Made by a program: the position numbers and the translations under genes | DNA from: Bacteroidia bacterium | GTDB taxonomy: Bacteria; Bacteroidota; Bacteroidia; UKL13-3 | Assembly (NCBI GenBank): GCA_025454975.1 | Contig: JALONK010000025.1 | Span: 1 to 44,791 of the forward strand | Direction: 5' to 3' | Length of the DNA: 44,791 bases | Shown here: positions 35,500-43,524 of the stretch, piece by piece | Layout: the number at the start of each line of letters is the position of its first letter | How positions within the stretch are numbered: the first letter of the stretch is position 1 | The notes under the pieces: generated by a model | Databases searched by the model: none | Told to the model about the DNA's origin: nothing | The model's input: the letters and a program-made list of their open reading frames with translations, nothing else

Positions 35500-35598
35500 C
35501 TATTTTTGTAATTTTTAAGAATTAATTTAACTTCGATACGGTTTAACAATAATACGATAAAATTTTAGATACTCCCATACCCAAAATTTACAATTGCT

Positions 35599-36072
35599 GT
35601 GACAGAAACTAAAGAAAAAATTAAAGTAATTTATGTAGATGATGAGGAAAATAATTTATTCTCCTTCAAGGCTACTTTTCGCATGAAATATGAGGTGCAT
35701 ACAGCCATTAGCGCATCTGATGCGATTACGTTATTAGACCAACATCCTGATATTGCCATCATCATAACTGATCAACGCATGCCGAACATGACAGGTGTTG
35801 AGTTTCTGGCTTCTATCATTGATAAACATTCGCTTCCAATGCGTATTTTGTTAACCGGATACACTGATATTAATGCGCTAATAGAAGCAGTAAATTTGGG
35901 TAAAATTCATTACTACCTGAGCAAGCCTTGGAGTGAAGAAGAGTTAGACAAAACTATACAAGAAGCTTATGTTCAGTATAAAAAACGAATAGAGGAAATT
36001 GAACTAACCGATAAATTATCTCGTAGCAACGATCAGTTGGAGTTTTTACTTCGTCAAAAATTATTATCTTAA
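35599..36072 (+). CDS. Single-domain response regulator, RpfG-type receiver
   Basis: A 157-residue receiver domain with a short C-terminal coiled helix (IEEIELTDKLSRSNDQLEFL). It has Asp58 in TDQRMP, Thr86 and Lys109 in LSKPW. It is divergent from the ThiF operon across 99 bases and is clearly paralogous to the receiver of the REC-kinase in that operon (shared FVDDE/YVDDE, KATFR/KAAFR, DQRMP, GVEF, LTGYTDI and KPW). The only plausible start is a GTG at 35599. No DNA-binding or enzymatic output follows. The stop overlaps the convergent Smr gene by 4 bases. Confidence 0.92.
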   Translation: MTETKEKIKVIYVDDEENNLFSFKATFRMKYEVHTAISASDAITLLDQHPDIAIIITDQRMPNMTGVEFLASIIDKHSLPMRILLTGYTDINALIEAVNLGKIHYYLSKPWSEEELDKTIQEAYVQYKKRIEEIELTDKLSRSNDQLEFLLRQKLLS

Positions 36073-37013
36073 TTAAATTGTATTATACTGGCTCCACCGC
36101 CATACAACAAAGCATCTGCATCTAAGCAGGATTCAATAACATTTCGATTTTCTTTGCAGTATTGTCGTACCTTGTTTTTAAGGTATTGGTTACCTACTCC
36201 ATGAATTACTATTAGTTGTTTTTTGTGTTTTACAACCGCAGCTTGAACCGCTTGGTCTAAACATTTTAACTGATGCTCTAGTATTTCACTCGCTTTTAAC
36301 CAGGTATAGTTTTGTTTTAGTTTATCTATGTGCAGGTCGATTTCGCCACTATTAATCCATTGCTCCAATAAATATTCAGGCTTGAGTTGTGGTGCTGATG
36401 CATGCTCAGAAAAATCTTTTTGTTTAAGCAATGCTAACTGTTTACTCTGTACCTCATCATCAATCCTGAAACTATAGGCTTGTTTGCCCAAAAAGTAACA
36501 TTGTTTAAATCCGGCATGAAAAACTTTTGCTTGAAACTTTAATTTTTTATGTACTAAAACAGGTGCTTCAAAATTGTCTTTTATACCGGTTATAATAAAT
36601 CCAAATTCAGGCCATTGGTTAAATTCACTTAACTTGAATTTACCCAGTTCGATGCTTTGTTCTTGTTCAACAAAATGATGCTTGATAAACATATTGTTTA
36701 AAAACAGATTGATGCTTGCGTAGTCAGTTTCACTGTTATGAAACCATAAGGTTAAACCATCATCTGAGGTACGCTCAAAAGCAAGGTGGTAACCACTGTG
36801 TACTTTTACAAATTTTGGCTTCTCGGTAACTTGCGGCTGATTTGGTTTAACAGGTGGTTCCGACTCTATTTTTACAATTTCGGATAGTAAAACAGGGATT
36901 TCAAAATCATCTTCTATTGTAACTCCTGCGGTATTACCATGTATTGACGTGACTACCCCTTGCATATTTTCATTAACAAAGCGCACGTTGTCTCCAAGTT
37001 TTGTTTTACTCAT
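36069..37013 (-). CDS. DUF2027/Smr-domain protein
   Basis: A 314-residue cytoplasmic protein. An N-terminal small beta domain (KLGDNVRFVNENMQGVVTSI) and a central DUF2027 region (about 75-215) precede a C-terminal Smr domain (about 225-314) with the marker EIDLHID and IHGVGNQYLKNKVRQY. Smr domains in MutS2-type and other proteins are nucleic-acid nucleases or binding modules; the DUF2027-Smr combination is common in Bacteroidota and uncharacterised as far as I recall. It overlaps the upstream gene by 4 bases (ATGA) and is convergent with the REC gene. Confidence 0.88.
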   Translation of the reverse strand: MSKTKLGDNVRFVNENMQGVVTSIHGNTAGVTIEDDFEIPVLLSEIVKIESEPPVKPNQPQVTEKPKFVKVHSGYHLAFERTSDDGLTLWFHNSETDYASINLFLNNMFIKHHFVEQEQSIELGKFKLSEFNQWPEFGFIITGIKDNFEAPVLVHKKLKFQAKVFHAGFKQCYFLGKQAYSFRIDDEVQSKQLALLKQKDFSEHASAPQLKPEYLLEQWINSGEIDLHIDKLKQNYTWLKASEILEHQLKCLDQAVQAAVVKHKKQLIVIHGVGNQYLKNKVRQYCKENRNVIESCLDADALLYGGGASIIQFN

Positions 37014-37735
37014 TTAGGTAAGGATGTTACTAATATTTCCTTTAGCTTTTCTCCAAATAAAGCCAAATATTTTGTTTCAATGTCGCTGATGGTATTTTCT
37101 CCCGATGCTTCTATGGTTATGGTTTCTGCCAATAACAATTTTCCATCTACTCCCCATACATTATAATGTAAAATGTAAGTTCTTTTATAGTCTTGTTTCA
37201 ACCATTCAATACTGTTTTTATTAGAGGTGTTTATTTCGAACTGTGTTATATACACAAAATAATCCGCCTGGTGTTTTTTTGCTAATTCTGTTAATAGGGG
37301 AGGGCTGGCGATTTCTGCTACCATTGTGGATGAATCACTGGTATAAATTTGTTGCTTTTTATCCTTCTTTTTAAATAATCCGCTACCAAATCTTTTTTTA
37401 CTTTGAATAGCAGTGCTCACATAATATTGAGTAGCAGCATAAATTTTCTTCAAGTCTTCTTCTCCGTTTAAACTTGTAGCATTAACCAGGCTTACCACAT
37501 CAAATGATGAAAGCAATTTATGATATACATGGCTTTCAGTTTTGGTGCGAATTACATGTCGCACCCTCTGTTCCGACAGCTTGCTAAATCTTGAAATATC
37601 TTGATCAGCATCACTGAAGTACATCATAGGTGCATAAGGAATTAAAATGATTTTTTTAGCGGATGCCTTGGTACTGTCTTGCTGAGCTAACAATACATTT
37701 GATAAGAACAGAAAAGCCCAAATGATTTTTTTCAT
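37010..37735 (-). CDS. Exported protein of unknown function
   Basis: A 241-residue protein with a Sec signal (MKKIIWAFLFLSNVLLAQQ). The mature part is mixed alpha/beta (KKIILIPYAPMMYFSDADQD, QADYFVYITQFEIN, YILHYNVWGVDGKLLLAETI). I do not recognise a family. Its placement, 3 bases after rseP and overlapping the Smr gene by 4, shows it belongs to the same transcript. Residues 28-50 and the late ADYFVYITQFEIN strand resemble lipoprotein-like domains that handle surface structures, but this is only an impression. Confidence 0.75.
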   Translation of the reverse strand: MKKIIWAFLFLSNVLLAQQDSTKASAKKIILIPYAPMMYFSDADQDISRFSKLSEQRVRHVIRTKTESHVYHKLLSSFDVVSLVNATSLNGEEDLKKIYAATQYYVSTAIQSKKRFGSGLFKKKDKKQQIYTSDSSTMVAEIASPPLLTELAKKHQADYFVYITQFEINTSNKNSIEWLKQDYKRTYILHYNVWGVDGKLLLAETITIEASGENTISDIETKYLALFGEKLKEILVTSLPK

Positions 37736-37738
37736 TAA

Positions 37739-39064
37739 TTATTTTATAAACAGACCTACCAAGTCATTACCAAAAATTAATACCATTAAGGTAAGTAATA
37801 TCACCATTCCAACTGTTTGAATTCTTTCCATTGCCTTCGTACTAATTGGCTTCCCGGTAATCATTTCTAGCAGTAACAACACTACATGACCGCCATCTAA
37901 TGCAGGGATTGGGAGAATATTCATAAAAGCAAGTCCCAAGGAAATTAGTGCAGTAAACAACCAGAAACGACTCCAAATCCATTCTCCTCCATAAAATTTA
38001 GCTATTCCGATCGGACCTTGTACTGCTTTGTTGGCAGGAATATCACCACTGAAAATTTTACCCCAACCTTTCACCTGAACAACAATTGTTTCTACTGCTT
38101 TTTCTAAGCCTTTAGGAAATGATTCAACTAAACCATAAGCAATTGAATCATACGCCAGTTCCATAGGTTTAGGAGCCACACCTATTTTTCCATCCGAACC
38201 TACATCAATAGGTAGCGTAAGGGTATCGTTGTTTCTTAAGATTTTAAAGTTTGCACGGTTACCTTTTTTCTCTTTAAGTATGGCTTGAAACTCATCAAAA
38301 AATTTAACAGGCGTGCTATCCACTGCTAAAAATAAATCTCCTTTTTTAATTCCACCTTTTTCTGCCGGATATCCACTCATAGTTTCATCAACAGTAAATG
38401 TAAAACGAGGAACAATAAACTCACTTTTAGCAGAAGAAGTAAACTTTTTAGTAAAATCTTTAGGCAAGGTTATTGAAGTATCGGTTTCATTCCTTTTGAT
38501 TTGATAAGTAACTTGTTCGCCCAATATTTCATCACTTCCCAATGCCTCTTCAACATATTTAATTTCTTTACCATTTACACTTACAAGTTTATCTCCCGCT
38601 TTAAATCCAGCTTCTTTGGCAATTTCAGAAGGTACAACGCCATAAATTAAACTACTGTTTAGGGTAAATTTTTCTCCATAAAAATAGGTAATCATGGCAA
38701 AAATGATGATACCGGTGATAACATTCATTACTACACCACCAATCATTACAATCAAGCGCTGCCAGGCCGGTTTGCTTCTAAACTCCCAAGGTTCGGCAGG
38801 TTTAGCCATTTGCTCGGTATCCATACTTTCATCAATCATACCGGCAATTTTTACATATCCACCTAGTGGTAGCCATCCAATGCCATATTCAGTCTCACCC
38901 CATTTAAATGAAACCAATTTTTTACCCCATGCATCAAAAAAGAGGTAAAATTTTTCTACTTTAATTCCAAAGGCGCGTGCTGCCCAAAAATGCCCAAGTT
39001 CGTGAATGATTACCAATATGGAAATACCGGTAATTAATTGGGCGGCCATTATCAATCCTTGCAT
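37739..39064 (-). CDS. rseP: RseP-type site-2 intramembrane metalloprotease
   Basis: A 441-residue M50 protease that cleaves membrane-bound substrates within the bilayer, classically anti-sigma factors. The zinc motif HELGH is at 21-25 in the first helix. The third zinc ligand is in NILPIPALDGGH (Asp390). Two PDZ domains lie between (AKEAGFKAGDKLVSVNGKEI and GYPAEKGGIKKGDLFLAVD). The start MQGLIMAAQ is the family start. Its position after dxr, as in many bacteria, supports orthology. No sigma/anti-sigma pair is in the window, so the substrate is unknown. Confidence 0.95.
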   Translation of the reverse strand: MQGLIMAAQLITGISILVIIHELGHFWAARAFGIKVEKFYLFFDAWGKKLVSFKWGETEYGIGWLPLGGYVKIAGMIDESMDTEQMAKPAEPWEFRSKPAWQRLIVMIGGVVMNVITGIIIFAMITYFYGEKFTLNSSLIYGVVPSEIAKEAGFKAGDKLVSVNGKEIKYVEEALGSDEILGEQVTYQIKRNETDTSITLPKDFTKKFTSSAKSEFIVPRFTFTVDETMSGYPAEKGGIKKGDLFLAVDSTPVKFFDEFQAILKEKKGNRANFKILRNNDTLTLPIDVGSDGKIGVAPKPMELAYDSIAYGLVESFPKGLEKAVETIVVQVKGWGKIFSGDIPANKAVQGPIGIAKFYGGEWIWSRFWLFTALISLGLAFMNILPIPALDGGHVVLLLLEMITGKPISTKAMERIQTVGMVILLTLMVLIFGNDLVGLFIK

Positions 39065-39116
39065 GCTCGTATATTTCTTTCTTTTTGTTTAAATAATTAG
39101 TGCAAATTAAGTCAAT

Positions 39117-40277
39117 TTATCCGTTAACCAATTCAATTGCTTTGCTTCTTGTTTCTTTATCCGTTTCTATATAATCAGATAGGGTTGGATTTGGAATAAA
39201 GGTGACCTGTTGCATGCATTTTTCATTAAGTTCGGCAATTTCAAGAAAACCTATTTTATCATGCAGAAATGCTTCAACAGCTACCTCATTAGCTGCGTTC
39301 AAAATACATGCCATATTCCCGCCTTTATTTAATGCTTCATAAGCTAAGGCCAAATTTCTAAACGTTTCTATATCCGGTTGTTCAAACGTAAGTTGATTAA
39401 TTTGTTCGAAACTCATTCTTGGCAACGAGGTGCTTTTACGTTCAGGATAAAAGAATGCATAATGAATAGGAAGTTTCATATCCGGTAAACCCATTTGGGC
39501 CTTCATACTGCTATCCTTGAATTGAACCATACTATGAATAATGCTTTGTGGATGAACCACTGTTTTTATTTGTTCTGGTTGTAAGCCAAACAACCATTTG
39601 GCTTCAATCACTTCTAACCCTTTATTCATTAATGTGGCAGAATCAATTGTTATTTTTGCTCCCATGCTCCAGTTAGGATGTTTAAGTGCTTGAGCTTTAG
39701 TAACGGCCGACAACTCGTCTCTTTTTCTACCCCTAAATGGTCCGCCACTTGCCGTTAATATGATGTGCTCAATGGCTGTTAAATCTTCTCCTACTAAACA
39801 TTGAAAAATTGCTGAGTGTTCTGAATCAACCGGTATAATTTCAACTTGATGTTGATTACATAACTCAGTGATTAAGGCACCGGCAACTACCAAAGTTTCC
39901 TTATTTGCCAGTGCAATTCGTTTTTTATTTTCAATAGCCTTGATGGTTGGCAGTAATCCACTATATCCAACCATAGCAGTTAAAACGGTATCAGCAGAAG
40001 TAATCTCCATTAAGTCTTGGATTGATTTACTGCCAGTAAATACTTTTATGTCTTCTTTTGAAAGGGCACCTTTAACTTTAGCATATTGGCCTTCATCAAC
40101 AATAACTACATGATTAGGCTTAAACTCTAATGCTTGTTTAATTAATAAATCAGCATTTGAATGGGCTGTTAATACTTCTACTTGAAGCAAATCTTTTTGT
40201 TCTCTAATTACATCTAACGCTTGTGTTCCAATAGAACCTGTGCTTCCAAGTATGGCAATTTTTTTTGGTGCATTCAT
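39117..40277 (-). CDS. dxr: 1-deoxy-D-xylulose-5-phosphate reductoisomerase
   Basis: A 386-residue Dxr (IspC), which makes 2-C-methyl-D-erythritol 4-phosphate in the non-mevalonate isoprenoid pathway. It has the NADPH loop IAILGSTGSIG, ANKETLVVAGAL, the metal-binding VDSEHSAIFQCL, the TASGGPFR loop, and ATLMNKGLEVIEAKWLF with the conserved Glu. Length and spacing are typical. It lies 52 bases before rseP in the same direction, a common neighbourhood. Confidence 0.97.
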   Translation of the reverse strand: MNAPKKIAILGSTGSIGTQALDVIREQKDLLQVEVLTAHSNADLLIKQALEFKPNHVVIVDEGQYAKVKGALSKEDIKVFTGSKSIQDLMEITSADTVLTAMVGYSGLLPTIKAIENKKRIALANKETLVVAGALITELCNQHQVEIIPVDSEHSAIFQCLVGEDLTAIEHIILTASGGPFRGRKRDELSAVTKAQALKHPNWSMGAKITIDSATLMNKGLEVIEAKWLFGLQPEQIKTVVHPQSIIHSMVQFKDSSMKAQMGLPDMKLPIHYAFFYPERKSTSLPRMSFEQINQLTFEQPDIETFRNLALAYEALNKGGNMACILNAANEVAVEAFLHDKIGFLEIAELNEKCMQQVTFIPNPTLSDYIETDKETRSKAIELVNG

Positions 40278-40348
40278 TTATTTGTGCCGGTTTGTATGAT
40301 AATAACAAATAAACCTGTTATTAATACTTTGGTTTTTAATCTAATCTA

Positions 40349-41845
40349 TTAATGTTGCAATCCTAGTTGGTTTGCAATTTTCCTGTCGTTACTTAAGCGA
40401 GGCAACTTATTCTGTCCACCAAGTTTTCCTTCCTTTTTCATATATTCAATAAAGCCATCTTTTTTAACCTCTGTTATTTTTACGGGTCTTAAAATTTTAC
40501 CGACAATTAAATCTTTATAATAAACATTTTTTTGTTGTAAAGCTTCATCTATCGCTAATTCAAATGCTTCTATATTATCAGGTTTTTTCTCAAATTCAAT
40601 AAACCATTCATGATAAGGTAATCCTCCTTCGGGTGGGTTTACCTGGGGTGCCACTGTAAATTCTGTAACTTTTACCTCAAATGTTTTAGATGCTTGTAAT
40701 ATGGCTTGCTCTACCTCTTCTCCTATGACATGTTCACCGAATGCTGAAATAAAATGTTTTATTCGACCGGTAACCAAAATACGATAAGGATTTTTACTGA
40801 TAAACTTAACTGTATCACCAATACTATACCCAAATAATCCTGCATTGGTATTTAAAATAATAGCATAGTTTTTATTCAGTTCAACATCCTTTAATGTTAA
40901 ACGAGTTGGATTTTCGTTAAAATATTCTTCAGTTGGAATAAACTCATAAAACATCCCATTATTGGTTAGCAATAGCAGTCCGGTTTCCGTTTGTGAATCT
41001 TGATAAGCAATAAATCCTTCACTTGCCGGATAAGTTTCAATTGTATCCATGCGTTTCCCAATGCTTGATTCAAGTTTTTTTCGATATGGTTCAAAATTTA
41101 CGCCTCCATAAACAAACAAACTAAAATGAGGGAATATCTCTTTAATCGTTTTTCCACCTGATTTTTCTTGAAGCTTATCAAAGTACATTTGCACCCATGG
41201 TGGAATTCCGCTTATCAATGTCATCGGTTGATTATAGGTTTCCTCTACAATTTGATCAACCTTTTGTTCCCAATCCTCAATACAATTGGTATTGTATGAA
41301 GGCATCTGGTTTTTTCTGAGGTAACCCGGTACATGATGGTTAACTATTCCACTTAATCTTCCAGTTAATACACCTGCGGTTTTACTTAAGGTTGGACTTC
41401 CGGAAAGAAAAATTAGTTTTCCATCTACAAAATCCGCATTGCCGGTTTCAGCAATGTAACATAACAGCGCATTACGAGCTGAGTTAATATGATAAGGTAT
41501 TGATGCTTTAGTAATTGGTATATATTTAACGCCGGAAGTAGTTCCACTGGTTTTAGCAAAATAAAGCGGTTTTCCGGGCCACAATATATTTTCTTCACCT
41601 TGCACCATACGGTCAAAATATGGTTTAAGCCCTTCGTAATCTCGAATAGGAATCAGGCGCTTAAAATCTTGGTAGTTTTTGATTTCAGCAAAATGGTGGT
41701 TCTTTCCGAATACTGTATTTTTTGCTTCATCAACCAAATTCATCAACCAATTAAGTTGATGTACTTCTGCCAACTGCGCATCACGTTTCACCTGTTTTGA
41801 AATGTATTTTGCAAATGGTTTTGCTAAGATTGATTTTATGCCCAT
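40349..41845 (-). CDS. GH3-family adenylating enzyme
   Basis: A 498-residue protein of the GH3 (auxin-responsive promoter) family, acyl-adenylating enzymes that in plants conjugate amino acids to hormone carboxylates. The ATP loop is FAKTSGTTSGVKYIP near residue 100, and the adenylation region continues with YGGVNFEPY and YPASEGFIAYQD (about 270). The C-terminal domain starts near LVTGRIKHFISAFGEHVIGEEVEQAI. This bacterial form is common in Bacteroidota; the substrate is unknown. It sits 71 bases before dxr and 47 bases after the MuiA-like gene. Confidence 0.92.
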   Translation of the reverse strand: MGIKSILAKPFAKYISKQVKRDAQLAEVHQLNWLMNLVDEAKNTVFGKNHHFAEIKNYQDFKRLIPIRDYEGLKPYFDRMVQGEENILWPGKPLYFAKTSGTTSGVKYIPITKASIPYHINSARNALLCYIAETGNADFVDGKLIFLSGSPTLSKTAGVLTGRLSGIVNHHVPGYLRKNQMPSYNTNCIEDWEQKVDQIVEETYNQPMTLISGIPPWVQMYFDKLQEKSGGKTIKEIFPHFSLFVYGGVNFEPYRKKLESSIGKRMDTIETYPASEGFIAYQDSQTETGLLLLTNNGMFYEFIPTEEYFNENPTRLTLKDVELNKNYAIILNTNAGLFGYSIGDTVKFISKNPYRILVTGRIKHFISAFGEHVIGEEVEQAILQASKTFEVKVTEFTVAPQVNPPEGGLPYHEWFIEFEKKPDNIEAFELAIDEALQQKNVYYKDLIVGKILRPVKITEVKKDGFIEYMKKEGKLGGQNKLPRLSNDRKIANQLGLQH

Positions 41846-41892
41846 GTATCAGTTGTTAACTTATGATATATCCTAACCAAAGTATGTAAGTC

Positions 41893-43524
41893 TTAATTAT
41901 TTTCGTTCGAAAGAATTTTATCTTTCGGATGCCTAACTTCATAACTGAATTTTACAGTTTGAGTTTTTTCTGGTTCTAGGGTTAATATCCAAGTTATATT
42001 ACCGGATGCTTCATTATAAACTCCACTTCCAAATTGAATGGCCCTCACCTCAATCTCTTTATTTGTGCTAACCGGAATTTGATCTTCTAAAACTAAAATG
42101 ATTGTTTCTTTTCTGGTATTGCGAACATTAATCTCCCAGGTATTTGTGTACCTTATTTGAGAACCACTAATATTTTTACTACTGAAATCTTTAAGTTTTA
42201 CCCGTTGAATATGAATGCGCTTATCCCTTCCTAAAGAAATGATAATAGAGTCGGCTGTTGTTCCGTTAATAAAAGTTTTTCCGGTAAAGGTTCCATCAAA
42301 ATAAATAAAGGCTTCTCCGCTCATTTGGTTTATTAAATCATTACCCGAAACCTTAGCAGTAACAAATGCATCTTTATCTAATTTAGGTACTGCACCATAT
42401 CCATAAACTGCGGGTAAGTTTTGCGTGGTTAAATCAACCTGATGGGCATTGTTATCGGAAGGAATAGTATACGCTGAGGTAATATTAAATTCAACATTTA
42501 CCGCCGAATTATTTATAACATTTGCATTTCCTGAAACATTTAATTGTTTATCATCCTCTTTTCGACCGGCTGCAGGCGCTGCATCAAATCGTTGATAGGA
42601 GTCGTAAGAAACGGTAGATTGTTTAATTGCATCATTAAAAAATAAATACTGCGGGGTTAGTTCAGGTTTGGTTCCACCTTCGTTAGGGTTGGTGGTACTA
42701 AGTTTTAACACTACATTTTCCCAATTTTCTCCTGTATTTTGTGTGATAAATGCACGGCTTACCAGTTGAAGTTGACTTTTAGTATCCTTCACCCTAATAT
42801 CATAAAATGGAGTCCATGATGTGTTGCTTACTAAATAGCTCCACTCCAATTTGGCAGCATTTACGGGTTGAATGGCCTTAACGGTAATAACAATTTCAAT
42901 GGAACTCCCTAAACCTTGTATATATTGATCAAGTTGTTGTTTAAAGGATTGCTTAATTGCCGATAAGCGCTGTTCTTGTTGTTGAACTTTTAACAAATCT
43001 TCACCAATCTCTTGAATACGTTTCCTAAATAAAGTTAAGGCATCTTCAAGGTCTTCTATTTTTACTCCTGAGTTTTCTCCACCAATATGTTTATTCGCAA
43101 GCAAAACCTCTTTTTCTCCGGTCATTGCTTCCTTTTTTATGGCTAATAAAGCCAGTTGATGATTCAAAGCGGCGAGAGTATCTTCAACAGCAACTATATA
43201 AGTTGGTTTTTCTTTTAATTGAAGTGAAGTATTTCGTTGTGATACTGATAAAATATTTAAGCTAACATCTGCTTTTGCTTGAATGCTATTCAGGTTGATA
43301 TACGGTGAAACTTTTTCGAATACTAAATGAGTAACGCCGGCACCAACACTTACCTTGGCTGTTCTGGTAACCTGTGCTTGATTTATAAAAACTGTAACAT
43401 GCGAAATGGTAGAAGGAATGCGAAGTTCTTTCTCTATACCTTGTGCCATAACATCGCTACCTAACAGCAGCATTGTACTATAAGCAAAAAGTATCAGCCT
43501 GAAATTATAACGGAATATTGCCAT
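41893..43524 (-). CDS. MuiA-family protein (DUF4139)
   Basis: A 543-residue exported protein with a signal ending DVMAQ. The N-terminal DUF4140-type strand domain (IPSTISHVTVFINQAQVTRTA) is followed by a coiled coil (about 110-210) and the DUF4139 barrel-like region (LEWSYLVSNTSWTPFYDIRV, IRYTNTWEINVRNTRKE). The family name comes from a mucoidy inhibitor A homologue; the biochemical function is unknown. The ATG at 43524 lies 20 bases inside the end of the carboxylase gene, and a start further in would cut into the signal peptide, so the overlap is probably genuine. Confidence 0.88.
   Translation of the reverse strand: MAIFRYNFRLILFAYSTMLLLGSDVMAQGIEKELRIPSTISHVTVFINQAQVTRTAKVSVGAGVTHLVFEKVSPYINLNSIQAKADVSLNILSVSQRNTSLQLKEKPTYIVAVEDTLAALNHQLALLAIKKEAMTGEKEVLLANKHIGGENSGVKIEDLEDALTLFRKRIQEIGEDLLKVQQQEQRLSAIKQSFKQQLDQYIQGLGSSIEIVITVKAIQPVNAAKLEWSYLVSNTSWTPFYDIRVKDTKSQLQLVSRAFITQNTGENWENVVLKLSTTNPNEGGTKPELTPQYLFFNDAIKQSTVSYDSYQRFDAAPAAGRKEDDKQLNVSGNANVINNSAVNVEFNITSAYTIPSDNNAHQVDLTTQNLPAVYGYGAVPKLDKDAFVTAKVSGNDLINQMSGEAFIYFDGTFTGKTFINGTTADSIIISLGRDKRIHIQRVKLKDFSSKNISGSQIRYTNTWEINVRNTRKETIILVLEDQIPVSTNKEIEVRAIQFGSGVYNEASGNITWILTLEPEKTQTVKFSYEVRHPKDKILSNENN

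Noticed and set aside
35500-35598. Promoters in the divergent gap between the ThiF operon and the receiver gene
   Set aside because: TATTTTTG at 35501-35508 on the plus strand and a CAAAATTTA on the other are only partial matches with no -33 element and awkward distances. A promoter must exist, but I cannot place it.
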